Assembly (NCBI RefSeq): GCF_963676855.1
Contig: NZ_OY781460.1
Span: 1,445,001-1,495,519, forward strand
Reading direction: 5' to 3'
DNA: 50,519 bases
Source: an uncultured Anaeromusa sp.
GTDB taxonomy: Bacteria; Bacillota; Negativicutes; Anaeromusales; Anaeromusaceae
The notes under the pieces are model-generated. The model was not told the origin of the DNA, made no database searches, and saw only the letters and a list, made by a program, of their open reading frames with translations. Positions 24,450-36,714 of this stretch are shown in pieces. Both the position numbers and the translations under genes were made by a program. The stretch's first letter is position 1. Every line of letters begins with the position of its first letter.

Positions 24450-25622
24450 ATGTCACGCATCAAGGTAATGACCGTATTCGGCACACGGCCGGAGGCCATA
24501 AAAATGGCGCCGGTAGTGTTGGAACTGCAAAAGCACTCAGAGCACATTGAACCGGTGGTGGCGGTTACCGCCCAACATCGGGAAATGTTGGATCAAGTGC
24601 TAGACTTATTTGCCATTAAGCCGGATTACGATTTGGATATTATGGCTCAGGGGCAAACGCTTTTTGATATTACGGGGCGTGCTTTAAATGGCTTAAATAC
24701 AGTGTTTGCGGAAGCGAAGCCGGACTTGGTACTTGTGCATGGCGATACAACAACTACCTTTGCGGGTGCATTGGCTTCTTTTTATCATCAAATTGAAGTC
24801 GGCCATGTGGAAGCAGGACTGCGTACTCGCAATAAATATTCACCATATCCCGAGGAAATGAATCGCAAGCTGACCGGTTCGCTGGCGGATTTGCATTTTG
24901 CGCCTACTAAAACGTCTGCTGCAAACTTGTTGGAAGAAGCGGTGGCGAAGGACGATATTTTTATTACCGGCAATACGGTCATCGACGCTTTGCTGAACAC
25001 GGTACAGGACGATTATGTCTTCGAAGACGAACTGTTGTCTCAGATCGATTACCAGCGTCAACGGGTTGTGCTGCTGACGACGCATCGCCGGGAAAATTTG
25101 GGCGAGCCTATGCGGCATGTATATCAGGCTTTGCGTCAAATCGTGGAAGAATTTCCGGACGTAGAAGTCGTGTTTCCGGTGCACCGTAATCCTAAAGTAC
25201 GTGAAGTGGTGCATCAGGAGTTGGGCGGGATTGCAAGAGTTCACTTGATTGATCCTTTAGAATACCAGCCGTTTGCCAATTTGATGGCTCGTTCGTATTT
25301 GGTGTTGACCGATTCCGGTGGTATTCAGGAAGAAGCTCCGTCTTTGGGCAAGCCGGTATTAGTGCTGCGTGATACGACAGAACGCCCGGAGGCAGTAGAA
25401 GCAGGTACGGTCAAGCTGATTGGCACAGAAAAAGAGCGGGTGTATAGTGAGACGCAGAGCTTGCTGGCAGACGCAGAAGAATACCGGCGTATGGCAACGG
25501 CCTGTAATCCTTATGGAGACGGGCTGGCGGCGAAGCGTATCGTACAAACCATTCTCTGGCGGCACGGATGTCTGGCGCAAATGCCGGCTATGTTTGGTCA
25601 AGACGAAAAAAACTGCAAATAG
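24450..25622 (+). CDS. wecB: UDP-N-acetylglucosamine 2-epimerase (non-hydrolysing)
   Basis: WecB converts UDP-GlcNAc to UDP-ManNAc for surface polysaccharide synthesis. The 390-aa GT-B-fold protein has GTRPEAIKMAPV, VHGDTTTTFAG, VEAGLRT, the LTTHRRENLG and VHRNPKVR segments and the TDSGGIQEE motif. AAGGAG precedes the ATG. It lies between tagO and the atp operon, as in many Firmicutes, and ends with a clear terminator. Confidence 0.96.
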   Translation: MSRIKVMTVFGTRPEAIKMAPVVLELQKHSEHIEPVVAVTAQHREMLDQVLDLFAIKPDYDLDIMAQGQTLFDITGRALNGLNTVFAEAKPDLVLVHGDTTTTFAGALASFYHQIEVGHVEAGLRTRNKYSPYPEEMNRKLTGSLADLHFAPTKTSAANLLEEAVAKDDIFITGNTVIDALLNTVQDDYVFEDELLSQIDYQRQRVVLLTTHRRENLGEPMRHVYQALRQIVEEFPDVEVVFPVHRNPKVREVVHQELGGIARVHLIDPLEYQPFANLMARSYLVLTDSGGIQEEAPSLGKPVLVLRDTTERPEAVEAGTVKLIGTEKERVYSETQSLLADAEEYRRMATACNPYGDGLAAKRIVQTILWRHGCLAQMPAMFGQDEKNCK

Positions 25623-25633
25623 TGGCTTTACAA

Positions 25634-25674
25634 GCTGTGAAAAATGCTTTAAGTATTTTTCACAGCCTTTTTTA
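25634..25674 (+). terminator. Terminator after wecB
   Basis: GCTGTGAAAAAT pairs with ATTTTTCACAGC over an 8-base loop and runs into CTTTTTTATT. Confidence 0.93.
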
Positions 25675-25813
25675 TTGCTTTTTCTTAATTTTAATATTTT
25701 TGAAGTAATTTAGGTGAAAGGAACATCTAATTGTCATAAGAATACAAGGAAAACAGCAGGAGTTCTTCGGGCTTTGGAGAATTACTTTACTTATGCGGTA
25801 GGAGGGATTCTAC

Positions 25814-26026
25814 ATGGCCGGGAAACAAGAATGGTGGCAATTTTTGTCCTATACGAGTTCGCTGGGGTTTCAAATGGCGGCTTGTGTGGCTGTTGGCGTC
25901 TTTGGCGGCAGGCTGTGGGACAGTTGGCTGGAAACAGCGCCATGGGGGACTGTTTTTGGTATTGTTCTGGGCTTTTTAGCGGGCATGTGGTCTATTTACC
26001 GTAAGATTGTCAACAGACAGGAGTGA
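25814..26026 (+). CDS. atpZ: AtpZ/AtpI-family small membrane protein
   Basis: The 70-aa protein has two transmembrane helices (about residues 15-33 and 42-63) with GxxGxxxD-type and GFLAGMWSIY features of the AtpZ (ATPase gene 1) family, which is found before the F-ATPase genes and assists assembly or Mg/Ca transport. TAGGAGGG precedes the ATG. The next gene begins 3 bp later. Confidence 0.85.
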   Translation: MAGKQEWWQFLSYTSSLGFQMAACVAVGVFGGRLWDSWLETAPWGTVFGIVLGFLAGMWSIYRKIVNRQE

Positions 26027-26029
26027 GGC

Positions 26030-26401
26030 ATGGAGACGTTTTTTTCCATTCGACGCACCTTGACCGGTCTGTTTGTCTGGGGAGCGTGCTTTACGGCGCT
26101 AACTTGGGCTGCTGGCGAGGAAGATTGGGCCAGAGGTTTTTTGCTGGGCTGGCTTGGAAGTCTGGTGTACTATCTGTTGTTGTGCCGCCGGGTACAAAAA
26201 GCAGTGGATTTGCCGGTGGCGCAGGCGGTGCGTTCCATGCGCGTCGGTTGGTTGGTTCGTTTGATTTTTTTAGTGCTACTATTGCTGCTTTCTCTAAAAG
26301 TGCAGGGCGTTTCGTTTTGGGCTTCCGTCGTGGGGCTATTTTCCTTGCAGGGAGTGCTGGTTCTTTTTTTTGTGTTCTTTGCGGTGAAACGTGGCTTTTA
26401 G
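26030..26401 (+). CDS. atpI: ATP synthase subunit I (AtpI)
   Basis: The 123-aa protein is hydrophobic with four predicted membrane helices and an RVQKAVDLPV-type loop seen in AtpI. AtpI helps assemble the c-ring of the Fo motor. The gene starts 3 bp after atpZ behind CAGGAGTGAGG. The sequence family is poorly conserved, and the call rests mainly on hydropathy and position. Confidence 0.75.
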   Translation: METFFSIRRTLTGLFVWGACFTALTWAAGEEDWARGFLLGWLGSLVYYLLLCRRVQKAVDLPVAQAVRSMRVGWLVRLIFLVLLLLLSLKVQGVSFWASVVGLFSLQGVLVLFFVFFAVKRGF

Positions 26402-26489
26402 ATGCCTGTACACAGGGGAGAGTATTCGAAGACAATTGAGGTGTTTGTAACGCTGCGCCGGAGTGGCGCAAGAGAAAGGAGGGAATACA

Positions 26490-27460
<971 letters not shown>

Positions 27461-27543
27461 TCTCGGCCTGTTGTTCAAAAAACAAAACCGCTGTTGCCGC
27501 TTAGCGGCGCACGGAGTCATTTTGCAGATAGGAGGTGCCGGGA

Positions 27544-28047
27544 TTGATTGACTTGAATGCGACGCTGCTGATTCAGATTTTCAATTTTCTGCTGTTAGTA
27601 GCTTTGTTGACAAAATTTGCTTATAAGCCGCTTATGTCTATGTTGGCGGAACGGGAGCAGCGCATTGCAGGCAGCTTGGAAGCTGCTGAACAAGAGCGCC
27701 AGGAAGCAGCTAAGCTGAAAGAAGAATATTTGAAAGAGCTGGCTGCTGCCAGAAATCAGGCCCAACAGATTGTAGAGAAAGCCAACCGTTTGGCAGAGCA
27801 GAACAAAGAAGAGTTGTTGCGTGCGGCTAAAGAAGAGCATGCGCGGCTTTTGAAAACAACCAAGGAAGAATTGGCTCGGGAACGGGAAAAAGCGCTGCAG
27901 GATTTGCGCAGCGAGGTAGTGGCTTTGTCAGTGGCTGCGGCGGGCAAGATTCTTTCGCAGCAATTGGACGAGGCGGCCCATGCCCAATTAGTGGACGATT
28001 TCATCGGAAAATTAGACCGTGAAAAAACAGGTGGGTTGCCATGCTAA
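27544..28047 (+). CDS. atpF: ATP synthase subunit b
   Basis: Subunit b is the peripheral stalk. The 167-aa protein has one N-terminal membrane helix (about residues 5-27, LLIQIFNFLLLVALLTKF) and a long charged helix. The start is a TTG (27544) seven bases after AGGAGGT; the in-frame GTG at 27535 is inside that site. It overlaps atpH by 7 bp. Confidence 0.95.
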   Translation: MIDLNATLLIQIFNFLLLVALLTKFAYKPLMSMLAEREQRIAGSLEAAEQERQEAAKLKEEYLKELAAARNQAQQIVEKANRLAEQNKEELLRAAKEEHARLLKTTKEELAREREKALQDLRSEVVALSVAAAGKILSQQLDEAAHAQLVDDFIGKLDREKTGGLPC

Positions 28048-28610
28048 ACGCAAGGCTAGCGCAGAAATATGCGCAGGCGCTGTATGAGCTGGCGCAGGAA
28101 CAGAACTGTCTGGCAGAAGCTTTGCAGGAACTGGAAAGTGTGGCTGCCAGCGTACAAGCGCAGAAAGAACTTTCCGTATTCCTTTTTCACCCGCGTGTAG
28201 ACGGGGCTATTAAAAAAGAGACGTTGCAGCAGGTTTTCGGGGAAGTTGGCGAATTGGTGCATAAGTTTCTTTGCTTGTTGATTGACAAGCGCAGAGAGTC
28301 ATTGTTGCCAACTATTGCTGCCGAATTTCGCCTGATGGCGCATGCTGCGCAGAATATGGTAGAAGCGGACGTGGTGACGGCGGTTCCTTTGCAGGAAACA
28401 CAAAAAGAAGCCTTGGCTGCGCGTTTGGGCCAATTAACTGGCAAAACGGTACTGCTTCGTCAGCGCCAGGATGCTTCGCTGATTGGTGGCTTGATGGTGT
28501 ATATCGGCGGCAAACGTATTGACGGCAGCGTGAAAGGGCAACTGGAACGTCTGAAGCGCAACCTGGCAATTCAGGACGCGATGAAGAGTGGGGTGAGCGA
28601 ACGGTTATGA
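28041..28610 (+). CDS. atpH: ATP synthase subunit delta
   Basis: Delta connects the b stalk to F1. The 189-aa protein has the typical N-terminus [15 protein letters not shown] and the C-terminal motif [28 protein letters not shown]. It overlaps both atpF and atpA (ATGA), so translation is coupled. Confidence 0.95.
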   Translation: MLNARLAQKYAQALYELAQEQNCLAEALQELESVAASVQAQKELSVFLFHPRVDGAIKKETLQQVFGEVGELVHKFLCLLIDKRRESLLPTIAAEFRLMAHAAQNMVEADVVTAVPLQETQKEALAARLGQLTGKTVLLRQRQDASLIGGLMVYIGGKRIDGSVKGQLERLKRNLAIQDAMKSGVSERL

Positions 28611-30124
28611 AAATGAGACCCGAAGAAATAACATCCATAATCAAACAGCAAATTGAGAAATATCAGGTGGACCTTAATGTGGATGACGTTGGCAGCGTCA
28701 TTGAAGTTGGCGATGGGATTGCCCGCATTCATGGTCTGAATCAGGCTATGGCTGGAGAACTACTGGAATTCCCGCACGATGTGCAGGGGATGGTCTTGAA
28801 TTTGGAAGAAAACAATGTAGGAGCCGTGCTTCTTGGCGGCGAATCTACCATCAAAGAAGGCGACACCGTGCGACGGACCGGGCGTATCATGGAAGTTCCC
28901 GTAGGGGAATGCATGATTGGCCGCGTCGTAAACGCCTTAGGTCATGCTATTGACGGCAAAGGTGAGATTCAGGCTACGGAGTTTCGTCCTGTTGAGCACA
29001 AGGCGCCTGGTATTGCGGATCGACAGTCGGTTAAAGAACCGCTGCAGACCGGGATCAAGGCCATTGACTCCATGGTTCCTATCGGACGCGGTCAGCGTGA
29101 GCTGATTATCGGCGACAGGGGAACTGGTAAAACGGCAATTGCCATTGATACCATTTTGAATCAAAAAGGACAAGGCGTTATTTGCATCTATGTAGCTATC
29201 GGGCAAAAATCATCCACGGTGGCTCGTGTAGTGCGGACCTTGGAAGAAAATGGCGCTATGGAGTATACGATTGTGGTTGTGGCGGCTGCGGCAGATAGCG
29301 CACCGCTTCAATACCTGGCTCCGTATTCCGGCGTGGCCATGGGCGAATATTTTATGGAAAAAGGCGGCCATGTCCTTTGCGTGTATGATGATTTGTCCAA
29401 ACAGGCGCAAGCCTATCGGGCTATGTCGCTGTTATTGCGGCGTCCTCCGGGACGTGAAGCATATCCAGGGGATGTTTTCTATTTGCATTCTCGCTTGTTG
29501 GAGCGGGCGGCGAAAGTGTCAGACGAATTGGGCGGCGGTTCCATTACGGCTCTGCCGATTATTGAGACGTTGGCAGGCGACTTGTCAGCTTATATTCCGA
29601 CGAACGTTATTTCCATCACAGATGGACAGATATTTCTGGAAAGCGAACTGTTTTATTCCGGCGTGCGCCCTGCCATTAACGCAGGCTTGTCTGTGTCCCG
29701 CGTAGGCGGGTCGGCACAGATCAAGGCGATGAAACAAGTGGCTGGCAGTTTGCGTTTGGATTTGGCGCAATATCGGGAACTGGCTGCCTTTGCCCAGTTT
29801 GGGTCGGATTTGGATAAGGCGACTAAGGCGGTTCTGGATCGCGGCCAACGGACAATGGAAATGCTTAAGCAGCCGCAGTACTCGCCCATGCCGGTAGAAG
29901 AACAGGTTATGGCGATTTATGTTGTTATCAACGGTTTTGTGGATGACGTAGCGGTAGAGCATGTGATTGCTTTTGAAGAAGACTTCCTGAAGTTCATGCG
30001 TACGAATTACGCGGAAGTGGGTAAAGCCATCGTCGAAAAGAAAACGCTGGACAAGGATACCGAGGCGGCCTTACAAAAAGCTATCAAGGATTTCAAGGAC
30101 ACGTTTGACCCTGGGGCGAGGTGA
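28607..30124 (+). CDS. atpA: ATP synthase subunit alpha
   Basis: Alpha is the non-catalytic nucleotide-binding subunit of F1. The 505-aa protein has the Walker A loop GDRGTGKTA, the catalytic-interface arginine in the [17 protein letters not shown] segment and the family signature. It starts in the atpH stop codon. Confidence 0.98.
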   Translation: MKMRPEEITSIIKQQIEKYQVDLNVDDVGSVIEVGDGIARIHGLNQAMAGELLEFPHDVQGMVLNLEENNVGAVLLGGESTIKEGDTVRRTGRIMEVPVGECMIGRVVNALGHAIDGKGEIQATEFRPVEHKAPGIADRQSVKEPLQTGIKAIDSMVPIGRGQRELIIGDRGTGKTAIAIDTILNQKGQGVICIYVAIGQKSSTVARVVRTLEENGAMEYTIVVVAAAADSAPLQYLAPYSGVAMGEYFMEKGGHVLCVYDDLSKQAQAYRAMSLLLRRPPGREAYPGDVFYLHSRLLERAAKVSDELGGGSITALPIIETLAGDLSAYIPTNVISITDGQIFLESELFYSGVRPAINAGLSVSRVGGSAQIKAMKQVAGSLRLDLAQYRELAAFAQFGSDLDKATKAVLDRGQRTMEMLKQPQYSPMPVEEQVMAIYVVINGFVDDVAVEHVIAFEEDFLKFMRTNYAEVGKAIVEKKTLDKDTEAALQKAIKDFKDTFDPGAR

Positions 30125-30131
30125 GTAGGGT

Positions 30132-30986
30132 ATGGCTAGTACACAAGACATCCGACGTAGAATAAAGAGCGTACGGAGCATCGAACAAATCACCAAAGCC
30201 ATGAAAATGGTGGCGGCGGCGCGGTTGCGCAAAGCCCAAGAACGGGCGTACGCCAGTCAGCCCTTTACGGAAAAAATTCAAGAAGTGCTTGCTACGGTAG
30301 CGAATAGCCGTCTGGATGTAACACATCCTTTGCTGGCTAAACGGGAAATTAAAAAGACGGCTTATCTTATCCTTAGCGCCGATAAAGGTTTAGCAGGCGC
30401 CTATTCGTCAAATTTGATGAAAGAGGCGCTGGCGGTCATGGAAGGAAAGCCTAAAGAAGAAATTGCCATACTTGCTGTAGGCCGCAAAGCTAAAGAATAT
30501 TTTTCTCGCAGAAGCTATCAGATTGAACGGGAATATCTAGGGTTTTCTGAACGGCCTACGTATGAGCACGCAACACGCATTGCAGCAGAGGTTTCGGCAG
30601 ATTTTACCGCCGGACTTTACGATGAAGTATATTTGGTGTATACGTATTTCCGTTCGCCGATCAATCAAAACCCGACACATTTGAAGTTGCTGCCAGCCCA
30701 GGCGCCACAGACGGCGGAAGAGACGACGCAGGACTTTATTTTTGAGCCTTCGGCGGAATCCGTGCTGACGGTGCTTTTGCCTCGGTATCTGGAAACCGTT
30801 ATTTACGGAGGGCTGATGCAGGCTGCTGCTAGTGAATTGGGGTCCAGAATGACGGCGATGGGTTCAGCTACAGATAATGCGGAAGAGCTCATTCATAAAC
30901 TGGTACTTAACTACAACAAGGTGCGTCAGGCTACGATTACCCGTGAAATCAGTGAGATTGTTGGCGGAGCGGAAGCGCTGAAGTAG
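30132..30986 (+). CDS. atpG: ATP synthase subunit gamma
   Basis: Gamma is the central shaft. The 284-aa protein has the N-terminal helix RRIKSVRSIEQITKAMKMVAA and the C-terminal helix NKVRQATITREISEIVGGAEAL, both highly conserved. It follows atpA after 7 bp behind GAGGTGAG. Confidence 0.97.
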   Translation: MASTQDIRRRIKSVRSIEQITKAMKMVAAARLRKAQERAYASQPFTEKIQEVLATVANSRLDVTHPLLAKREIKKTAYLILSADKGLAGAYSSNLMKEALAVMEGKPKEEIAILAVGRKAKEYFSRRSYQIEREYLGFSERPTYEHATRIAAEVSADFTAGLYDEVYLVYTYFRSPINQNPTHLKLLPAQAPQTAEETTQDFIFEPSAESVLTVLLPRYLETVIYGGLMQAAASELGSRMTAMGSATDNAEELIHKLVLNYNKVRQATITREISEIVGGAEALK

Positions 30987-32426
<1,440 letters not shown>

Positions 32427-32430
32427 CTCC

Positions 32431-32838
32431 ATGGCGAAAACCATCCGCCTGGAAGTGGTCAGCCCCGAACGCCTGGTCTTTCAGGAAGATGTAAAGATGG
32501 TCATTGCCAGAACGACCGGCGGTGACATTGGTGTGCTTCCTGGCCATGCGCCGCTATTGGCTGGACTTGAAATCTGGCCCGTACGCGTGATGCGCGAGAG
32601 CGGTGAGTTTACCATTGCTGTCTGCGGTGGTATTATCGAAGTATTGCCTGAGCGCATTACGCTCTTGGCGCAGTGTGCGGAACTGCCCGAAGAAATTGAT
32701 TTAGAACGAGCGGAGGCGGCCAAAGAGCGGGCTGTCTGCCGCATTCGGGAAACCGGTGCCGATATCGATCATATGCGTGCTGAATTGGCTCTGAAACGAG
32801 CTATTATGCGCATTCGCACAGCACAGCACAAACTATAA
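32431..32838 (+). CDS. atpC: ATP synthase subunit epsilon
   Basis: Epsilon regulates F1 rotation. The 135-aa protein has the N-terminal beta-sandwich with GDIGVLPGHAPLLAGL and a C-terminal pair of helices (ERAEAAKERA and onward). It begins 4 bp after atpD and is the last gene of the operon. Confidence 0.96.
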   Translation: MAKTIRLEVVSPERLVFQEDVKMVIARTTGGDIGVLPGHAPLLAGLEIWPVRVMRESGEFTIAVCGGIIEVLPERITLLAQCAELPEEIDLERAEAAKERAVCRIRETGADIDHMRAELALKRAIMRIRTAQHKL

Positions 32839-32851
32839 CCTATAATCTACC

Positions 32852-32893
32852 AAAAGGACTGCGGCTTTATCAGCCGTAGTCCTTTTGCTTTTT
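32852..32893 (+). terminator. Terminator of the atp operon
   Basis: A 15-bp stem (AAAAGGACTGCGGCT, with one G-T wobble) closes a TTATC loop and is followed by GCTTTTT. Confidence 0.92.
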
Positions 32894-33211
32894 AACCGAA
32901 CCCCGTAACCCTCCCTGTACTCACTCTACTCTTGTTAATGTTTCGGACCCTCCTGCGTATCCTCCGGTCACTCCACTTCTACTGTTCAATCCCTGTTCCA
33001 ATATTTTCTCTGCTTCCTCTGGACTTTCTCTGTTGCTCTGTGTTCCGTACTTTCTTTTTCCTATGGTCCTGATAAACCCAACTTTTTTCTAACAGATGCA
33101 CTAGAGCTCTTGCGAAGGTGGAATGGAGGATGGTAAACTATAGGATAGTCAGAAATAGATCGCACTACCATGAAAAGAAAGAATGCGCAGGCATTCCGGC
33201 TGGAGGGAAAA
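32894..33211. other. Non-coding stretch with dispersed-repeat remnants before murA
   Basis: No gene is visible. 32904-32948 matches 4975-5020, and 33028-33048 (CTCTGTTGCTCTGTGTTCCGT) matches the right arm of the inverted repeat at 34638-34668. A weak promoter-like pair TTGCGA (33110-33115) and TAAACT (33134-33139), 18 bp apart, may serve murA. Confidence 0.55.
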
Positions 33212-34471
33212 ATGGAGAAACTGGTCATTCGCGGTGGTAATCCCTTGCGAGGTACTGTAAAGGTAAGCGGAGCAAAAAATGCAGTGCTGCCCTTGATTGC
33301 AGCTACCCTTTTAGGACAAACGCCGAGTGTTATTGAGGAAGTGCCAAATCTAGAGGATGTGCGGACCTTTGCCTTGGTGTTGGAACGGTTAGGAGTTCCC
33401 GCACATCGTGATGCAGAGGGACGGTTGGCAGTAGACAGCACAGTAATAGGAAATCATGATGCGCCGTATGAGTTGGTGCGCAAAATGCGGGCGTCTTTTT
33501 TAATTATGGGACCGCTTTTAGCTCGTTTGGGTAAATCACGCATTTCGCTGCCTGGCGGCTGCGCCATCGGTACGCGTCCGATCGATTTGCATTTAAAGGG
33601 ATTTGAAGCGCTGGGGGCGCAAGTGGAAATCGGACACGGTTATGTAGAAGCTACAGCGCCCAATGGATTGAAAGGCGCTAGAATTTACTTGGATTTTCCA
33701 AGCGTAGGTGCGACAGAAAATATTCTAATGGCTGCGTGTATGGCGGAAGGGCAGACCATTTTAGAAAATCCGGCACATGAGCCGGAAATTATCGACTTGG
33801 CCAATTATTTGAATATGATGGGTGCTAAGATTCGTGGCGCTGGAACGAATGTGATCAAAATTGAAGGAGTTCCAGCCTTGAAAGGGTGTACCTATACGGT
33901 AATCCCGGATCGTATTGAGGCGGGGACCTATATGGTAGCTGCTGCTATGACCGGTGGTGATGTGTATGTAGAAGGTGCATTGACGGAGCATTTGAAGCCG
34001 GTTGTGGCGAAATTGAAAGAAGCCGGTGTTGGCATTGAGGAAGATGTGAATGGAATTCGCGTTTTCAGTCAGGGACGCGTGAAGGCTGTGGACGTAAAAA
34101 CCTTGCCATACCCCGGATTTCCTACAGACATGCAGGCGCAGTTTATGGCGCTGTTGACAGTGGCAGAAGGCACCGGCATGATTACCGAGACGGTTTTTGA
34201 AAATCGTTTTATGCATGTGGACGAGCTGAAGCGCATGGGAGCCAATATTAAAATCGAAGGACGAAGCGCTATCGTGGAAGGAACTCCTTGTTTGACTGGC
34301 TGCCCGGTTAAAGCGACCGATTTGCGTGCTGGTGCGGCCTTAGTGCTGGCGGGTCTGGTGGCAGATGGGCAGACGGAAGTAGGCTATTTGCACCATATTG
34401 ACCGCGGCTACGAAGATTTAGTCGGCAAGCTGCGCAGCTTGGGAGCACAGATTGATCGCGTGCCTTCGTGA
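33212..34471 (+). CDS. murA: UDP-N-acetylglucosamine 1-carboxyvinyltransferase
   Basis: MurA makes the first committed peptidoglycan precursor from UDP-GlcNAc (product of GlmU) and phosphoenolpyruvate. The 419-aa protein has the N-terminal [12 protein letters not shown], the reactive cysteine in [16 protein letters not shown] (the fosfomycin target position), and [13 protein letters not shown] near the end. ATG 33212 follows GGAGGG; the in-frame ATG at 33170 has no site. The sequence belongs to the MurAA type by its place after the atp operon. In B. subtilis spoIID follows; it is missing here. Confidence 0.96.
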   Translation: MEKLVIRGGNPLRGTVKVSGAKNAVLPLIAATLLGQTPSVIEEVPNLEDVRTFALVLERLGVPAHRDAEGRLAVDSTVIGNHDAPYELVRKMRASFLIMGPLLARLGKSRISLPGGCAIGTRPIDLHLKGFEALGAQVEIGHGYVEATAPNGLKGARIYLDFPSVGATENILMAACMAEGQTILENPAHEPEIIDLANYLNMMGAKIRGAGTNVIKIEGVPALKGCTYTVIPDRIEAGTYMVAAAMTGGDVYVEGALTEHLKPVVAKLKEAGVGIEEDVNGIRVFSQGRVKAVDVKTLPYPGFPTDMQAQFMALLTVAEGTGMITETVFENRFMHVDELKRMGANIKIEGRSAIVEGTPCLTGCPVKATDLRAGAALVLAGLVADGQTEVGYLHHIDRGYEDLVGKLRSLGAQIDRVPS

Positions 34472-34482
34472 GTTAAAAGCTT

Positions 34483-34666
34483 GAAACACAGAGTAACAGA
34501 GTGAGCAGAGGGGCATAGAGAGTAAATTTCTCTAGTGGACTTTTGGACACTTTGTTACTCTTGTTCCGTCAGTAGGCCTTTTTCATTTTTTAGCGAAAAT
34601 ATCTATAAATGTTATAGTTTCGCGTTTGCTTCAGATACCTCTGCGGGCTCTGTTACTCTGTGTTTC
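34483..34666. repeat. 184-bp inverted-repeat element between murA and mbl
   Basis: Left arm GAAACACAGAGTAACAGAG (34483-34501, continuing to 34511) and right arm 34638-34666 are inverted copies matching at 26 of 29 positions. A third partial copy (TTGTTACTCTTGTTCCGT, about 34553-34570) lies between them. It contains no gene. Related pieces occur at 8518, 4961-5020 and 32904-33048. Confidence 0.75.
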
Positions 34667-34701
34667 GTTCTCTTGCTTTTATTATTGTAAAAGCAGGACT
34701 T

Positions 34702-34730
34702 TTGCAAGTTTTGTGGAACAGTTTTATTTT
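34702..34730 (+). promoter_or_regulatory. Probable promoter of the mreB/mbl gene
   Basis: TTGCAA (34702-34707) and TATTTT (34725-34730) are 17 bp apart, 30 bp before the start. Confidence 0.5.
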
Positions 34731-34759
34731 AGTGTGTGCCTATTGAAAGGAGTATATCT

Positions 34760-35800
34760 ATGTTTTTTGGAATGTCTACCGATATCGGTGTTGATTTGGG
34801 AACAGCTAATGTGTTGGTATATGTAAAAGGAAAAGGAATTGTGCTGCGGGAGCCTTCCGTAGTAGCTATTGATAAGGACAGCAATCGTGTTTTGGCGATT
34901 GGCGAAGAAGCGCGTCGCATGCTGGGCCGTACACCTGGCAACATTGTCGCTATCCGTCCTCTGCGGGAAGGCGTCATTGCTGACTATGATACGACAGAGA
35001 GCATGCTGCGTCATTTTATCCGCAAAGTAGCGGGCAAAAGCTTTTTCTTTAAACCGCGTATTATGGTTTGCATTCCTTCTGGCGTGACAACCGTGGAAAA
35101 GCGTGCGGTATTGGAAGCGGCCATGCAAGCGGGGGCGAGAAAGACGTACCTCATTGAAGAACCCTTGGCGGCCGCTCTTGGTGCGGGCCTTGATATTGCT
35201 GAGCCCTGTGGAGCGATGGTGGTGGATATCGGCGGCGGTACCACCGATGTGGCGGTTTTGAGTCTGGGCGGTATTGTTGTAAGCGAGTCGTTGCGTATTG
35301 GTGGCGACCGTTTTGACGAATCACTGGTGAGCTTTGTCAAAAAAGAATATAAAATTATGATCGGCGAGCGTACCGCCGAAGAGATGAAGGTACGTATTGG
35401 TACTGCATTTCCTAATAGCCGCAATGAGACGATGGAAGTACGCGGTCGGGATTTGTTGTCTGGCTTGCCGAAAACAGTTCGAATTACCTCTGAGGAAACG
35501 AGAGAGGCGCTGGCGGAGCCGGTGGCGTTAATCGTACAATGCGTAAAATCGGTGCTGGAGAATACACCGCCTGAGTTGGCTTCGGATATTATGGATCGGG
35601 GTATTGTCATGACTGGTGGCGGTTCGCTATTGCATGGCTTAGACCGCTTGATTCAAGAAGAAACCGGCATTCCTACGTATCTGGCGGAGGATCCGCTGTC
35701 TTGCGTGGCCTTGGGCACTGGGAAAGCGCTAGAGTCCTTGGAGAACTTAGAAGAGAGCCTGCTGACACTAAATAAAAACAGCGTGTTGCAGGAACGATGA
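34760..35800 (+). CDS. mbl: MreB/Mbl rod-shape actin homologue
   Basis: The 346-aa actin-fold protein guides lateral wall synthesis along the inner membrane. It has the phosphate-1 loop DIGVDLGTANVLVYVKGKG, the phosphate-2 loop VVDIGGGTTDVAVLSLGGIV and the adenosine motif MTGGGSLLHGLD. The gene position, between murA and flgF/flgG, is that of mbl in B. subtilis. ATG 34760 follows GAAAGGAG. Which of MreB or Mbl it is functionally cannot be told. Confidence 0.93.
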   Translation: MFFGMSTDIGVDLGTANVLVYVKGKGIVLREPSVVAIDKDSNRVLAIGEEARRMLGRTPGNIVAIRPLREGVIADYDTTESMLRHFIRKVAGKSFFFKPRIMVCIPSGVTTVEKRAVLEAAMQAGARKTYLIEEPLAAALGAGLDIAEPCGAMVVDIGGGTTDVAVLSLGGIVVSESLRIGGDRFDESLVSFVKKEYKIMIGERTAEEMKVRIGTAFPNSRNETMEVRGRDLLSGLPKTVRITSEETREALAEPVALIVQCVKSVLENTPPELASDIMDRGIVMTGGGSLLHGLDRLIQEETGIPTYLAEDPLSCVALGTGKALESLENLEESLLTLNKNSVLQER

Positions 35801-35913
35801 GCTAAAACAGGACTAATGGTCTGCCGAAGAAGCCACTATTCTCCCTGATGAAAAGAAAATAGTTTCACGATATACATGAAGACGTAAATTTTCATGGTTA
35901 AAGGAGAGACGGT

Positions 35914-36696
35914 ATGATTCGAGGGATCTATGCAGCAGCCTCCGGTATGATTGCGGAAGGTCTGCGTACAGATGTTACGGCGAATAACTTGGCTAATGTC
36001 AACACGACAGGCTTTAAAAAAGAAATTGCCGTCAATAAGGATTTTGAAAAAATGCTCTTATGGCGCATTAACGATGGTATGGAGACACCGCAAATCGGTT
36101 CTGTCGGCGCTGGGGCTGCAGTAGATCAGATCGTGACGGATCACAGTCAAGGCAGTACTCGTAGTACTCAAGGTTCGTTGGATGTGGCCATTGCAGGGGA
36201 TGGATTCTTTGTCGTCCAGACGCCGCAAGGGCAGCGATATACGCGAGCGGGATCTTTTGCCGTGGGCGCCAATAATCAATTGGTGACTATGCAGGGATAT
36301 GCGGTGCTGGGGCGAGACGGGCAACCCATTGTTTTAGAGGGACCAGGCGGCGGCAGTCGCGTCAATATTACCAGCGATGGAGTTGTGGAGATGAATGCAA
36401 CGGAAGCTGGCGGTGTTCCTACCGAGGTGGGGCGTTTGCAAGTTGTTTCCTTTGCGGATGCAAAGCGGTTGGCGAAAGAAGGGCAAAATCTTTTTACCGC
36501 TCCCGGTGGCGATCGGCCACAGCCGGTTGCGACGCCCGATTTGCAGCAGGGATATTTGGAAATGTCTAATGTTAATGCGGTACAGGAAATGGTGAATCTA
36601 ATTACTGCATACCGCGCTTATGAGATTGATTCAAAGGCAGTGCAATCGGAAGATTCTTTGTTAGATAAAGCGGTCAATGAAGTTGGCCGGTCATAA
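35914..36696 (+). CDS. flgF: Flagellar basal-body rod protein FlgF
   Basis: FlgF is part of the proximal rod. The 260-aa protein has the N-terminal rod motif DVTANNLANVNTTGFKK and the C-terminal LITAYRAYEIDSKAVQSED, both typical of the FlgE/F/G family. AAAGGAG precedes the ATG. It is the first gene of the flagellar operon and is paired with flgG as flhO-flhP are in B. subtilis. Confidence 0.93.
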   Translation: MIRGIYAAASGMIAEGLRTDVTANNLANVNTTGFKKEIAVNKDFEKMLLWRINDGMETPQIGSVGAGAAVDQIVTDHSQGSTRSTQGSLDVAIAGDGFFVVQTPQGQRYTRAGSFAVGANNQLVTMQGYAVLGRDGQPIVLEGPGGGSRVNITSDGVVEMNATEAGGVPTEVGRLQVVSFADAKRLAKEGQNLFTAPGGDRPQPVATPDLQQGYLEMSNVNAVQEMVNLITAYRAYEIDSKAVQSEDSLLDKAVNEVGRS

Positions 36697-36714
36697 AGAA
36701 GGAGGAACACGCGT

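Noticed and set aside
25714..26004. 96-codon frame overlapping atpZ
   Set aside because: It is in another frame of atpZ, lacks a ribosome binding site and matches nothing.
27461..27543. Short GCCGCTTAGCGGC hairpin between atpE and atpF as a terminator
   Set aside because: The stem is five to six bases with no T-run; at most it adjusts the mRNA ratio.
35847..35873. Flagellar sigma-28 promoter before flgF
   Set aside because: CACGATAT resembles the -10 element, but the TGAA -35 candidate is at the wrong distance; not reported as a feature.
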